Positions 7,348 to 16,073 of a stretch of DNA of 64,000 bases are shown piece by piece; the first letter of the stretch is position 1, and each line of letters begins with the position of its first letter. Under the pieces are notes generated by a model. That model worked only from the letters and a program-made list of their open reading frames with translations, searched no databases and had not been told where the DNA came from. The position numbers were made by a program, and so were the translations under genes. Source of the stretch: Bacillota bacterium (GTDB taxonomy: Bacteria > Bacillota > Proteinivoracia > UBA4975 > VEMY01); contig VEMY01000009.1 in the NCBI GenBank assembly GCA_009711825.1, forward strand, positions 78,283 to 142,282. Reading direction: 5' to 3'.

Positions 7348-9399
7348 ATGTTGAATGCACGGCTTGCGGAAATGACTCGTCAACTGATGGCCATAGCGGA
7401 CTTTCTGACCATAACTGAACTTGCCGACCAGCTCCAGGTTAGTCCAAGAACGGTTAGATATGACCTGGACAAGCTGGACGATTGGCTGGCTGCCAACGAC
7501 CTGCCCGGTCTTGACCGGCTGAGTGGCAAGGGGATTCGGTTGCGTTTGTCTGACTCTGAGCGCCAGCGTGTTTTGGCGGCTTTGCGCGAGGCTGGTTCTT
7601 ACGACTATGTGCTTTCTCCTGGCGAGCGCCGACAACAGATCTTTGCCGCGCTTGTGGGGGGAGGGGGCAGGGTTACCCTTTCTAAACTGAGCAAAGACCT
7701 GAGCGTGAGCAAGGTGACTCTGGTAAATGACCTGAAACAAGTCCGCAGGCGGTTACAGCCGCTGGGTGTCGTTGTCAGTTCGGATAATAAAGGACTGAGG
7801 ATCAGTGGCAAGGAGACTGACATTCGAGACGCATTTTACAAGCATGTGTTAACCGCTTTGGATGAACAACAGCTGTTTGAGTTGTTGTACGGCGAATGTG
7901 AGAACTGGCAATTGTACCTGAGGCGGGTGTTGCCCGGCAGCCTGGTTTCGTCGGTTGAGAAGGCGCTGCGGCAGTCTGTGCCCGGGAAGTGGTCTTCCGA
8001 GCACTTTGCCGGCTTGCTGCTGCTTGCCAGGCTGACCTTTGTGGTTCAGCGGATGCTTCAAGGCCATGTGGTCGCCCGGTTTTCGGCCCAGGTGGACGAT
8101 GCGTGGCTGGATTGTGGCCAGCTGATGCTAGATAGCCTGGTTGAGTTTGACCTGGATTGCAAGCAAGAAGTCCGGTATCTGGGTTGGTGTTTGCAGGTTG
8201 GCATTGTTGGCGATTCTCAGTTTGTGCGCGAATATGTGCGGGCGATGATTGATGCCATCAGTGAGAAGACAGATTTGCAGCTCCGGTTGGATTTGGAATT
8301 GGCAGAAGGGTTATATAACCATTTACTAAACTCAGGGATCCAGGCCGGCGCTGCAGTGGAGAACCCGCTCTTGTCGCAGATTCAAGCTAATCATGCGGAT
8401 ATCTATACCGAAATCGAGGAATGGTGCCAAGACAATGATTTTGGCGGTGTGATTCCCAGTCCGGGCGAAGTTGGTTACATTGCCCTGCATTTCGCCGCCG
8501 CCCTAGAGCGTCTGTCCGGGCAAACGGTTAAGCGCAAGGCCCTGGTGGTGTGCAGTAACGGGATCGGGACTGCGCGGATGCTGGCAGTGAAGGTGCAAAA
8601 CAACTTCCCCGCTTTGGAATTGGTCGAGGTGGCTTCATACAGCAACTTTCGTGAGCGCCAGGATTTTGAGGATATCGACTTGATAATTTCCACGCTGCCC
8701 CTGCCGGAAGTTCCCAAACCCGTGGTTGTTGTCTCACCATTTTTGTCCACTCAGGACATTAATCGCCTGGCCAGGTTCCTTGGCGACTCGGCTCCAGGTT
8801 GGCGAAATCAGGAGAAGCTCGTCGCGGATGTTCTGGACATTGTTGGCAAGCACAGTGACAAGGTCGACTATCTGCTGCTGCGGGCAGAGCTGAACCACTA
8901 TTTCAGACGTACTCATGCAAGCGAGGATAAGTCAGCACTGACCCGCCTGCTTAAGTTTGAGCATATACAGGTGTTGGCGGGCGGGGGGACCTGGCAGGAG
9001 GCGGTTAGTATGGCGGCAGCGCCCTTGCTGGCAGATGACTATATTCGGCAGCAATATGTGGATGCGATGCTCGCTCAGATTCAGACCCTGGGGCCGCATA
9101 TTGTGATTGCTCCGGGGGTGGCGATGCCCCATGCCAAATGGGAGGAAGGCGCCTTGCGCCCCGGGATTAGCCTCGCGGTACTCAGGGAGCCCGTGCGTTT
9201 TGGTCACAAGGCTAATGACCCGGTCAGATTGGTGTTTGTCCTGGTTCCTGGGAAGAAAAATGAACATTTATCTGCTTTGGAGGAGCTCTTTGATCTAGTG
9301 GCGTCTGAACGTAATGTCTGCGCGCTGGCGGAGTCCGATAACCCAACTGCTGTTTGGAAGATAATTACTCAATCAAAGGTGGAAGAACAATGCGACTAA
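7348..9399 (+). CDS. PRD-containing PTS-regulated transcription activator (BglG/MtlR type)
   Basis: A 683-residue multidomain activator. It has an N-terminal HTH (FLTITELADQLQVSPRTVRY, about residues 17-36), a second HTH-like segment near 130 and two PTS regulation domains (about 170-390). An EIIB-like domain follows (VVCSNGIGTARMLA, about 400-480, with a Cys), then a C-terminal EIIA-like domain with GVAMPHAKWEEG carrying the phosphoacceptor His. The start ATG 7348 has GGGAGGTGG in front; an upstream frame extension has none. It heads a PTS operon and overlaps the EIIA gene by ten bases. Phosphorylation by HPr and EIIB would set its activity according to substrate flux. Family assignment is firm; the inducing sugar is unknown. 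Confidence 0.9.
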   Translation: MLNARLAEMTRQLMAIADFLTITELADQLQVSPRTVRYDLDKLDDWLAANDLPGLDRLSGKGIRLRLSDSERQRVLAALREAGSYDYVLSPGERRQQIFAALVGGGGRVTLSKLSKDLSVSKVTLVNDLKQVRRRLQPLGVVVSSDNKGLRISGKETDIRDAFYKHVLTALDEQQLFELLYGECENWQLYLRRVLPGSLVSSVEKALRQSVPGKWSSEHFAGLLLLARLTFVVQRMLQGHVVARFSAQVDDAWLDCGQLMLDSLVEFDLDCKQEVRYLGWCLQVGIVGDSQFVREYVRAMIDAISEKTDLQLRLDLELAEGLYNHLLNSGIQAGAAVENPLLSQIQANHADIYTEIEEWCQDNDFGGVIPSPGEVGYIALHFAAALERLSGQTVKRKALVVCSNGIGTARMLAVKVQNNFPALELVEVASYSNFRERQDFEDIDLIISTLPLPEVPKPVVVVSPFLSTQDINRLARFLGDSAPGWRNQEKLVADVLDIVGKHSDKVDYLLLRAELNHYFRRTHASEDKSALTRLLKFEHIQVLAGGGTWQEAVSMAAAPLLADDYIRQQYVDAMLAQIQTLGPHIVIAPGVAMPHAKWEEGALRPGISLAVLREPVRFGHKANDPVRLVFVLVPGKKNEHLSALEELFDLVASERNVCALAESDNPTAVWKIITQSKVEEQCD

Positions 9400-9845
9400 A
9401 AGATCTAATACTACCGGAGTACATTTCGCTGTCCGTGGAAGCCAGGGATTGGCGGCAGGCAATCGAGATAAGTTGCGCCCCGCTCTTGGGCAAGGCGATT
9501 AGCGAGAACTATGTTAAGGCAATCATTAAGAACTTCGAAGAGCTGGGCCCCTATATGGTTATTGGGCCGGGGATAGCGATGCCCCATGCCCGCCCGGAGG
9601 AAGGGGTTTTGCAGACTGCAATGTCCTTGACGGTGTTAAAAACCCCGGTGGCATTCGGGCATAAGGCAAATGACCCAGTGCGACTGCTGATAACCCTGTG
9701 CGCTCTGGACAGTGAGATGCACCTGCAGGCTGTTGCTGAATTGATGGGTGTTTTGGAAAACAAACAAAGGGTAAATGCGTTAATGTCCGCTCAAAGCGTT
9801 ATCGATGTCTTAAGGGTTATTGAAATGAATGGAGGTGATGTGTGA
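9390..9845 (+). CDS. PTS EIIA component, mannitol/fructose (ascorbate-type) family
   Basis: A 151-residue EIIA domain with GPGIAMPHARPEEG, whose His at about residue 66 is the phosphorylation site. The start ATG 9390 overlaps the regulator stop and is preceded by AAAGGTGG. It closely resembles the EIIA domain at the C-terminus of the regulator just upstream (shared AMPHA, FGHKANDPVRL), suggesting a recent duplication or co-evolution. It takes phosphate from HPr and hands it to the EIIB encoded next. It is cytoplasmic. Confidence 0.92.
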   Translation: MRLKDLILPEYISLSVEARDWRQAIEISCAPLLGKAISENYVKAIIKNFEELGPYMVIGPGIAMPHARPEEGVLQTAMSLTVLKTPVAFGHKANDPVRLLITLCALDSEMHLQAVAELMGVLENKQRVNALMSAQSVIDVLRVIEMNGGDV

Positions 9846-10108
9846 TGAAGATTCTTACTGTTTGTGGCGCCGGAGTGGGCAGCAGCCTGATGCTGAAACT
9901 TTATGTTCAACAAGTATTGGATCAGGAGGGGATTGCCGGAGAGGTGGAATCCACAGATATTGGCTCAGTCAGTGACATGGGTGTAGATATTATCATTACG
10001 ACCACAGACTTGGCTAACACTCTTCGCAATACCAAAGCCAAGGTTATCGCCCTGGACAACCTGACCGACAAGCAGTTGCTGCGGGACAAGTTGTTAAGTG
10101 CAATATAA
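9845..10108 (+). CDS. PTS EIIB component, ascorbate/galactitol type
   Basis: An 87-residue EIIB protein with an N-terminal MKILTVCGAGVGSSLMLK loop; Cys7 is the phosphorylated residue. It overlaps the EIIA stop by one base, with GGAGG seven bases upstream of ATG 9845, so translation is coupled. It receives phosphate from EIIA and phosphorylates the sugar as EIIC transports it. The lactate/ascorbate-type EIIB fold is inferred from the P-loop pattern CGAGVGSS. Confidence 0.92.
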   Translation: MKILTVCGAGVGSSLMLKLYVQQVLDQEGIAGEVESTDIGSVSDMGVDIIITTTDLANTLRNTKAKVIALDNLTDKQLLRDKLLSAI

Positions 10109-10126
10109 TTAAAGGAGTGTAGTTTG

Positions 10127-11413
10127 ATGGATTTAATCCGGACTGTTTTTTTGTTCATAGTCGAAAACATTCTCAGTGAAGCAGCTTTTTTGGTTGGCCT
10201 AGTCGTTTTGATTGGTATGTTGGCCCAGAAAAAGCCGGCCAAAACGCTGGTAGGCTCGACAGTCAAGGCCACGGTTGGATTTCTATTAATTGACGCAGGC
10301 GCCAAGAGTATGGGAATTACTCTGCTGCCAGTGCAGCCGTTGCTCCAAAGTATCTTTAACATGGACATAACCGAGGTCAATTTGGATGCCGCAATTGGTT
10401 CTGGCATGGCTGCATTCGGCGCAACAGCTACTTTAATTTTCGCCTTTGGGTTTCTGGTCAATGTTTTGTTGGCTCGGATCACGAAGTATAAGTACATCCA
10501 CCTATCTGCCCATGTGTCCTTCTTCTATGCCGGTCTGATTGCAGCGCTGCTGACTGTTAATACTGGTCTGTCCACGCTGTGGATAACAATTGTTGGCTCG
10601 CTGATGCTAGGTGTCTATCTGACAGCTAGCTGTGCAATGGTCGCTCCGTTGATGAAGCATGTCCCCGGCGGTGAAGGGTTTACTCTCGGACACTCCAGTT
10701 CCATCGGTATTGTTATCTCGGGGCATCTGGGTAAATTGTTTGCCAAAGGCAAGCGCAGTCTGGAAGAGATTAAGCTTCCCGACAGTCTCAGTTTCCTGCG
10801 GGAGACCACCATTGCCCTCAGTGTCATAATGACTCTCTTCTTTGTCCTGCTGGTTCTTCTGGCTGGAGGCAGCTTTGTCCATGGTGAAGTCAGTGGCGGC
10901 CAGAACATGTTTATCTTTGCAATCATGCAGGGTCTGCAATTTGGTGTTGGCATCACAATCATCATTACCGGTGTGCGGATGATGCTCGGCGAGGTAGTTG
11001 CAGCGTTCCACGGTATTTCTCAGAAAATCGTGCCCAATGCGATGCCTGGCTTGGATGTGCCGCTTTTATTCCCCAATCATCCAACCTGTGTTATCGTTGG
11101 CTTCCTTTCCAGCTTGGTAGCAGCCACCCTGGGGATGGTAATCTTAGCTGCCACACATTATCCGATAGTTGTGTTCCCGCCCCTGATTCCCGTATTCTTT
11201 ACTGGCGCGATTACTGCTATCTTTGGTAACGCGACTGGTGGCCGCGTAGGCGCAATTGCCGGCTCATTCGTCAATGGTCTGATACTGATCTTTGGACAGG
11301 CACTTCTGTTGCCTTCCATTGGCGCATATGAGTCTGTGATGCGGGTGCTGTCTGAGACCGACTACGCATTCTTCGGCCCGATAATTGCCTGGATTCTGCA
11401 GCTGTTTGGCTAA
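10127..11413 (+). CDS. PTS EIIC component, UlaA/SgaT-like permease
   Basis: A 428-residue membrane protein with about ten hydrophobic segments. Its N-terminus (MDLIRTVFLFIVENILSEAA, then LVGLIGMLAQKKPAKTLVGS-like sequence) is typical of ascorbate-type EIIC proteins. The start is ATG 10127 after AAAGGAG. It is the transport channel of the operon. Known relatives import L-ascorbate, but this family also has members with unknown pentose or sugar-acid substrates. No ulaD/E/F-type ascorbate catabolic genes follow, so ascorbate should not be assumed. Confidence 0.88.
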   Translation: MDLIRTVFLFIVENILSEAAFLVGLVVLIGMLAQKKPAKTLVGSTVKATVGFLLIDAGAKSMGITLLPVQPLLQSIFNMDITEVNLDAAIGSGMAAFGATATLIFAFGFLVNVLLARITKYKYIHLSAHVSFFYAGLIAALLTVNTGLSTLWITIVGSLMLGVYLTASCAMVAPLMKHVPGGEGFTLGHSSSIGIVISGHLGKLFAKGKRSLEEIKLPDSLSFLRETTIALSVIMTLFFVLLVLLAGGSFVHGEVSGGQNMFIFAIMQGLQFGVGITIIITGVRMMLGEVVAAFHGISQKIVPNAMPGLDVPLLFPNHPTCVIVGFLSSLVAATLGMVILAATHYPIVVFPPLIPVFFTGAITAIFGNATGGRVGAIAGSFVNGLILIFGQALLLPSIGAYESVMRVLSETDYAFFGPIIAWILQLFG

Positions 11414-12132
11414 TGGATCGCTTTGAGGGGTTGCGGACAAGGAAAAGTCTTATTGGCTATCTTACACTCGGATATCCGGACAGGACACGGTTCTTTCAGG
11501 CCGTGGCCGCCGTTGGCAATGCTGGTATAGACGCACTGGAGGTCGGGCTTCCTTCCCGGGATCCGTACATGGACGGCAAGGTTATCGCGGACAGTCATGC
11601 TCATGCCCTGGAAAACGGATGGACGTCTGAAGACTTGCAGGATGATTTGCACAAGGTTCGGGAAATTATGGGAAATATTCCGCTGTTGTTGATGGGGTAT
11701 CGGCAGGATATTCAGGCGGTAATTCACGGTGATTTGAACGCTGTTGACGGGATTATCTGTCCCGACGGCCAGGAGTTGTCACTGCCGGAGTCGCTGGCAT
11801 CAATACAGATTTGCGACGAGACCATGGACGACGTGCTCTTGAAGGATAAGGTCTCCAGAGCCAGTGGTTTTATCTATGTCCTGTCTGCTAGGGGCAAGAC
11901 CGGGGCAAAACAGGAAGTCCCATCTGCCTATGTGCAAACAATCCAACGGCTGAAGAATCTCACAGATCTGCCGATGCTTGTTGGCTTTGGGGTTAACTCT
12001 CCAGATGCGGCCCGGACGGTGGTAAACAATAACGCCGATGGAGTAATCATTGGCAGTGGAATTGTGCAGCGCCTGGATGACTTGGACAATCTAATTAGAT
12101 ATTTAGTAGAAATAAAGTCGGCGCTTAGTTAG
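11413..12132 (+). CDS. TrpA-like TIM-barrel lyase in a PTS operon
   Basis: A 239-residue protein related to tryptophan synthase alpha chain: GYLTLGYPD near the start, ALEVGLPSRDPYMDG at 41-55 and GFGVNSPDAARTVV then GVIIGSG near the end. The two TrpA catalytic acids (Glu49 and Asp60 in Salmonella) appear here as Glu43 and Asp54 with the same spacing of eleven. No trpB or other trp gene is nearby, and the gene starts on the stop codon of EIIC (TAATG). Inference: a retro-aldol enzyme cleaving the phosphorylated product of this PTS rather than indole-glycerol phosphate. An indole-releasing TrpA/BX1-type activity cannot be excluded. Confidence 0.8.
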   Translation: MDRFEGLRTRKSLIGYLTLGYPDRTRFFQAVAAVGNAGIDALEVGLPSRDPYMDGKVIADSHAHALENGWTSEDLQDDLHKVREIMGNIPLLLMGYRQDIQAVIHGDLNAVDGIICPDGQELSLPESLASIQICDETMDDVLLKDKVSRASGFIYVLSARGKTGAKQEVPSAYVQTIQRLKNLTDLPMLVGFGVNSPDAARTVVNNNADGVIIGSGIVQRLDDLDNLIRYLVEIKSALS

Positions 12133-12148
12133 CGCCGACTTTATTTGT
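12114..12148 (+). terminator. Rho-independent terminator of the first PTS operon
   Basis: A perfect 12-base inverted repeat (AAAGTCGGCGCT / AGCGCCGACTTT) with loop TAGTT, followed by ATTTG. The left arm overlaps the last codons of the TrpA-like gene. It ends the regulator-EIIA-EIIB-EIIC-TrpA-like transcript. Confidence 0.85.
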
Positions 12149-12216
12149 AAAGTGCGGCAGGGATTATCTAAGCGGGGGCGTATTACTTCTTAGAGCCATT
12201 TGGGGGGGGGATAATC

Positions 12217-12382
12217 ATGAACTATACCCGTTTTGCCAATGCCGGGTTGCGGCCAGCTGCTGGCGGAGAAGAAGCAGAAGCTTATACTGCGCCCCTGGAA
12301 CCGGTTTGCTCCGGATTATACCGTATGGTGGATAGTGCCTGGCGCCGCCTGGCCTGCCTATCGTCACGGCAAGAAGAAATGA
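12217..12382 (+). pseudogene. Frameshifted small gene before the phosphotransferase
   Basis: ATG 12217 follows a G-rich site but its frame gives low-quality sequence. A shift of frame near 12238 opens a stretch reading QLLAEKKQKLILRPWNRFAP and DYTVWWIVPGAAWPAYRHGK, which looks like a conserved protein and stops at 12382, ten bases before the next gene. Inference: a truncated or frameshifted fragment. Family not recognised. Confidence 0.35.
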
Positions 12383-12391
12383 GGAGAACAT

Positions 12392-13426
12392 ATGTCTGAG
12401 ATAAGTAGATTACCGCTTCTACAAGCCCTGTCAAACATGCTTGGTGTTCAGGTGAGTGACGTGGCTTATGAAAGCGAGTTGCTTCAGGGGGGAGATGTGG
12501 GGGAAGTAAGCAAGATATCAGGACAGGCTTTTTCAAACGAGGGTTCCTACCCATTTTCACTCGTGCTAAAAAAGCAGCAGAAATGGGACCGGCACGGGGA
12601 TCCTGAGTGTTGGCGGCGGGAATACGAAATATATCGCCACGGGCTTGACCAGAAGCTACTTCAAACCATCAAGCTGCCCCGTTGTTATCTGCTTCAGGAA
12701 AGCGGGGATTTGACTCAAATCTGGATGGAGTACATTGAGGGTAAAACAGGTGATGACTTAATACACGCTCCGGAATTGGCACTTGCTGCTGAAAGACTTG
12801 GAAAGCTGCAAGCAGATTTTCATAAAAACGGTAAGCATGATTTGCCGTTTCTTAGAAGCTATCCAGCAGTTCGTTCCAGCTTTGATCTTTGGTGGGGGGA
12901 CATAAAAAAAGAGCTCGGCACAGAGATTGAGGATTTCCCCGAGGAATTGAGGCATACACTGAATGACTTTGCCGCTAGAGCTGAATCGCTGTTGGATGCT
13001 ATGGACAAGCTGCCACTTACCATATGTCAAGGAGACTTCTATCACGATAATATCATATTCAAGCCCGGACTTGATGGAACAGATATTTATGTGATTGACT
13101 GGGACTGTGCCGGATACGGCAGAATGGGCGAAGATGCAGTAGATATCCTAATGGAGGCCTTTGTCTATTCTGACAGGGATGTATCTCTTATGCCCGATTT
13201 CAAAAAGTGTATCATCGACGGATACCTTCGTGGGGTGCAAAGCGGTGGCATGGATTTTACGATGAATGAAGCCTTAGTGCGGGACATATTCGCACTTGCG
13301 TGGGGATTCCGTATTACAGACCAATATCTATACCATCTACATTACAAAGACGAACAGGCAAAAGAGCGTTGTATCGCAATTTTACGGACAATGTTTATGG
13401 GGTCGGAGTGTGAACCACGAGTGTAA
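12392..13426 (+). CDS. Aminoglycoside phosphotransferase (APH) family kinase-like protein
   Basis: A 344-residue protein with the APH catalytic loop ICQGDFYHDNIIF (Asp base, Asn metal ligand) and the metal-binding VIDWDCAG that replaces DFG. The start ATG 12392 has GAGGAGA upstream. APH-family proteins phosphorylate small hydroxyl compounds such as antibiotics, choline, sugars or homoserine; the substrate here is unknown. It lies between two PTS operons but has its own spacing, and an inverted repeat (ATGAGA ... TCTCAT) follows the stop. Confidence 0.85.
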   Translation: MSEISRLPLLQALSNMLGVQVSDVAYESELLQGGDVGEVSKISGQAFSNEGSYPFSLVLKKQQKWDRHGDPECWRREYEIYRHGLDQKLLQTIKLPRCYLLQESGDLTQIWMEYIEGKTGDDLIHAPELALAAERLGKLQADFHKNGKHDLPFLRSYPAVRSSFDLWWGDIKKELGTEIEDFPEELRHTLNDFAARAESLLDAMDKLPLTICQGDFYHDNIIFKPGLDGTDIYVIDWDCAGYGRMGEDAVDILMEAFVYSDRDVSLMPDFKKCIIDGYLRGVQSGGMDFTMNEALVRDIFALAWGFRITDQYLYHLHYKDEQAKERCIAILRTMFMGSECEPRV

Positions 13427-13622
13427 TGAGACTGTCGGAACAATCTCATTTGTTACGTCCTGATGATATACTTCCTTAGTGAAACAAATGATAATTGGGG
13501 TTAGTGGTGCTAAAAAGTATCATATTGCAGGAAGGATAACAGGGTGTGGCGTCCATAGGCGGCACGTTAAATCAATAAATTTTTTTGCTAAAAAAGAAGG
13601 AATACAAAAAGTAGTGACGAAT

Positions 13623-13648
13623 AACTTAGTATAAGAACATGTTAACAT
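13623..13648 (+). promoter_or_regulatory. Putative GntR operator, copy 1
   Basis: AACTTAGTATAAGAACATGT followed by TAACAT lies 22 bases before the GntR start. A very similar 26-base block (20 or more identical positions) lies before the PIG-L gene at 16015. It contains the palindrome ATGTTAACAT. Inference: the site where the GntR/UTRA protein regulates its own operon. Confidence 0.5.
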
Positions 13649-13669
13649 GAGCTGTATGGGAGGGATTTT

Positions 13670-14401
13670 ATGATTGATAGAACAAAACCAGAGCCATTGT
13701 ATTATCAAGTCAAAAACCAACTTTTGCGTAAAATAGAGAATGGCGACTATAAGGTTAATGAGCGTATTCCAAGTGAAAACGAATTGGTAAAAGTTTATGA
13801 CGTGAGCATGATTACTGTTCGTAAAGCATTATTAGAACTTGTCCAAGAAGGTATTCTCTATCGTATACAAGGGAAAGGCACTTATGTAGCAGAGCCAAAG
13901 GTTAAACGGTTCGTGAACTTGCTTAGTTTTACTCAAGAGATGAAGGAGAAAGGTATGTCTCCTTCAGCGAAGCTGGTTCGCTTCGCTAAAGAAACAGCGG
14001 ATGAGAAAATCTCTGGGATTCTTGGTCTGCCTCTAGATAGCCCGGTATGGGTTTATGAGAGAATCCGGCTTGCTGACCAGCAACCGATGGCGTTTCAGAA
14101 AAGCATACTGCCGTGCAAGATGTTTCCTGGTCTAAGTGGCCAGTTACTAGAAGAAAGTCAGTCTTTATACAAGGTTCTTTTTGAACACTATGATACGGAA
14201 ATTTATCGTGCAGATGAAGAATACAACGCAATAAGTATTAAAGATCAGATGATCGCTGATGAGTTGGGGGTAAGGGTTGGCGCAACTGCGTTCTTGGTGA
14301 AGCGTACATCGTATACAAAGCATGAAGAAGCTTTCGAGTATGCAGTAACGATGCTTCGCGGCGACCGTTATTCCATCAAGGTAAACCTGATAGCTGAGTA
14401 G
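13670..14401 (+). CDS. GntR-family regulator with UTRA effector domain
   Basis: A 243-residue repressor. The N-terminal winged helix is about residues 8-72 (NERIPSENELVKVYDVSMIT, then VRKALLELVQEG), and the UTRA effector-binding domain about 95-235 (ends DRYSIKVNLIAE). The start ATG 13670 has GGGAGGG upstream. UTRA regulators of the NagR/TreR group sense sugar phosphates, which fits the PTS and amino-sugar genes downstream. A repeated motif at 13623 and 16015 is a candidate operator. Confidence 0.92.
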   Translation: MIDRTKPEPLYYQVKNQLLRKIENGDYKVNERIPSENELVKVYDVSMITVRKALLELVQEGILYRIQGKGTYVAEPKVKRFVNLLSFTQEMKEKGMSPSAKLVRFAKETADEKISGILGLPLDSPVWVYERIRLADQQPMAFQKSILPCKMFPGLSGQLLEESQSLYKVLFEHYDTEIYRADEEYNAISIKDQMIADELGVRVGATAFLVKRTSYTKHEEAFEYAVTMLRGDRYSIKVNLIAE

Positions 14402-14464
14402 GAAGCAAGGGGACAGTCGGTAGTATTAAATAACTTATAATAAATTCTGAAGGAGTGGTTGATT

Positions 14465-15223
14465 GTGTCAGCAGGAGTTTTTCAAAGTAAATCGATGGAA
14501 GTGCTAGAAAAGATTCAATCTACTCAAATGGATAACATTAAGAAGGCCAGTGAGTTAATGGCGAAAAGTATTTACGACGGAAAGCTGGTTCATACTTTCG
14601 GTAGTGGGCACTCTGCGCTGCCAGCATTGGATATTTTCCCTCGCTATGGCAGCTACGTTGGCTTTCATCCAGTTGTAGATCCACGCTTAATTTGGCATAC
14701 TGCCATCGGTCCCGGTGGTGCGCGGGAATTGTTATGGATAGAGCGGCAGGAAGGCTATATAAAGAACTTTTTGCAGAGTTATTCATTCTCAGTGGGAAGC
14801 ACGTTTATCGTCTATTCCCATGGAGGGGCAAATGCTGCGCCCATAGAGGCAGGATTGTATGCCCGGGAGCAAAAAATGAATGTTGTGGCCATTACTTCAA
14901 TGGATAACTATCGCAACACAGAGAGCAAACATTCGAGCGGCAAGTGTCTTGCGGACACTGCCGATGTAGTAATAGATAATTGTGTCCCTCTTGAGGACTC
15001 TATGGTTGAAGTTGAGGGTCAAATAGCTAAGGTGGCTGCATGCTCATCAATTACTGCAATTTTTATCTCCATGTCTCTGGTAGCGGAAACGGCACAGTTG
15101 TTGAGAAAAATGGGTGTAAATATGCCAACATTCGTATCTCCCAATGTTGAGGGGATTGCTTCCAGCCATAATGATGAAGTTTATGCTGAGTACACTCAGT
15201 ATGTTAAGAATCAGAAGATATAG
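14465..15223 (+). CDS. SIS-domain sugar-phosphate protein (UPF0309-like), first copy
   Basis: A 252-residue single SIS-domain protein. The phospho-sugar loop is near VHTFGSGHSALPALD and a second one near FIVYSHGGANAAPIEAG. GTG 14465 is preferred because AAGGAG lies nine bases upstream; TTG 14459 would be too close to it. SIS proteins isomerise, deaminate or remove lactyl ethers from sugar phosphates. It pairs with a second SIS gene downstream, in an operon with EIIBC and a MupG-like hydrolase. Inference: an isomerase, deaminase or MurQ-like step on the imported amino sugar. Confidence 0.85.
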   Translation: MSAGVFQSKSMEVLEKIQSTQMDNIKKASELMAKSIYDGKLVHTFGSGHSALPALDIFPRYGSYVGFHPVVDPRLIWHTAIGPGGARELLWIERQEGYIKNFLQSYSFSVGSTFIVYSHGGANAAPIEAGLYAREQKMNVVAITSMDNYRNTESKHSSGKCLADTADVVIDNCVPLEDSMVEVEGQIAKVAACSSITAIFISMSLVAETAQLLRKMGVNMPTFVSPNVEGIASSHNDEVYAEYTQYVKNQKI

Positions 15224-15275
15224 TAGGTGCTCTTGAATCTTCGTACACCAATTGAATGCACAGGGAGAGTTGCAG

Positions 15276-16004
15276 ATGATTACCCAATATTTTAAGTTGG
15301 TTCAACGATTGCTGGATGACGTCCTGCTTTCCGAGAAGGACGAAATTGCAGAATCTGCTGCTATTGTAGCCAAGGCAGTGATAGATGGCGGCGTAATTCA
15401 TGTGTTTGGCTGTGGCCATTCCCATATGTTCTGCGAAGAGTTATTCTACCGGGCTGGGGGATTGGTGCCTGTTAAGCCGGTGTTTAACACTGGATTGATG
15501 CTACATGAGGGACCTCGGAAGAGCTCAAGTTTGGAACGCTTTCAAGGTTATGGGGCTATTGTAGCCCAGGATCATGATTTTCGCTCTGAGGATGTCATGA
15601 TTGTGGTGTCGAACTCGGGGCGGAATCCTGTGCCGATAGAAGTTGCGTGTGCAGCCAAGGAGCAGGGACTGAAGGTAATTGTTCTGACATCATTACAATT
15701 CAGCAAATCGCAACCGTCCCGGCATGATAGTGGCAAACACCTATGTGATTTTGGAGATGTCGTAATTGACAACAAAACTGTCCCGGGGGATGCCTCTCTC
15801 CGTTCTGAAGGGATAACGGAGGCTTTTGGGCCAGTATCTACAGTGGTTGGCGCTACAATCTTAAACGCTGTAATTGCTGACTCGATTCGGATTATGCAGG
15901 AGCAGGGCCATGAACCGCCAATATTCGTTAGCGGCAACCTGGAAGGTGCTGATGACCGAAACCAGGCGCTAATGGAGCAGTACGGGCACAGGATAAACTT
16001 TTAG
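15276..16004 (+). CDS. SIS-domain sugar-phosphate protein (UPF0309-like), second copy
   Basis: A 242-residue SIS protein with HVFGCGHSHMFCEELFYRAG and MIVVSNSGRNPVPIEVA, closer to the UPF0309 family than its neighbour. ATG 15276 has GGGAGAG upstream; a TTG 24 bases earlier lacks a site. It is related to the preceding gene (shared G-S/C-GHS, NxxPIExA motifs) but divergent, so the two probably form a heterodimer or do successive steps. It is cytoplasmic. Confidence 0.87.
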   Translation: MITQYFKLVQRLLDDVLLSEKDEIAESAAIVAKAVIDGGVIHVFGCGHSHMFCEELFYRAGGLVPVKPVFNTGLMLHEGPRKSSSLERFQGYGAIVAQDHDFRSEDVMIVVSNSGRNPVPIEVACAAKEQGLKVIVLTSLQFSKSQPSRHDSGKHLCDFGDVVIDNKTVPGDASLRSEGITEAFGPVSTVVGATILNAVIADSIRIMQEQGHEPPIFVSGNLEGADDRNQALMEQYGHRINF

Positions 16005-16014
16005 CTTTTACGTC

Positions 16015-16040
16015 AACTTAGTATGAGAATATGTTGGCAT
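16015..16040 (+). promoter_or_regulatory. Putative GntR operator, copy 2
   Basis: AACTTAGTATGAGAATATGT followed by TGGCAT repeats the block before the GntR gene (13623) almost exactly. It sits 33 bases before the PIG-L start and may create a second regulated promoter inside the operon. Confidence 0.5.
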
Positions 16041-16073
16041 ATATGCGAAGGTTTATTAAAAGGAGGTGAAGCT

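Noticed and set aside
12217-12399. 60-residue protein starting at ATG 12217
   Set aside because: Its composition is poor while another frame in the same bases looks conserved; treated as a frameshifted fragment.
16023-16073. ATG 16023 as start of the PIG-L gene
   Set aside because: It lies inside the operator-like repeat and the AGGAGGTGA site points to TTG 16074.
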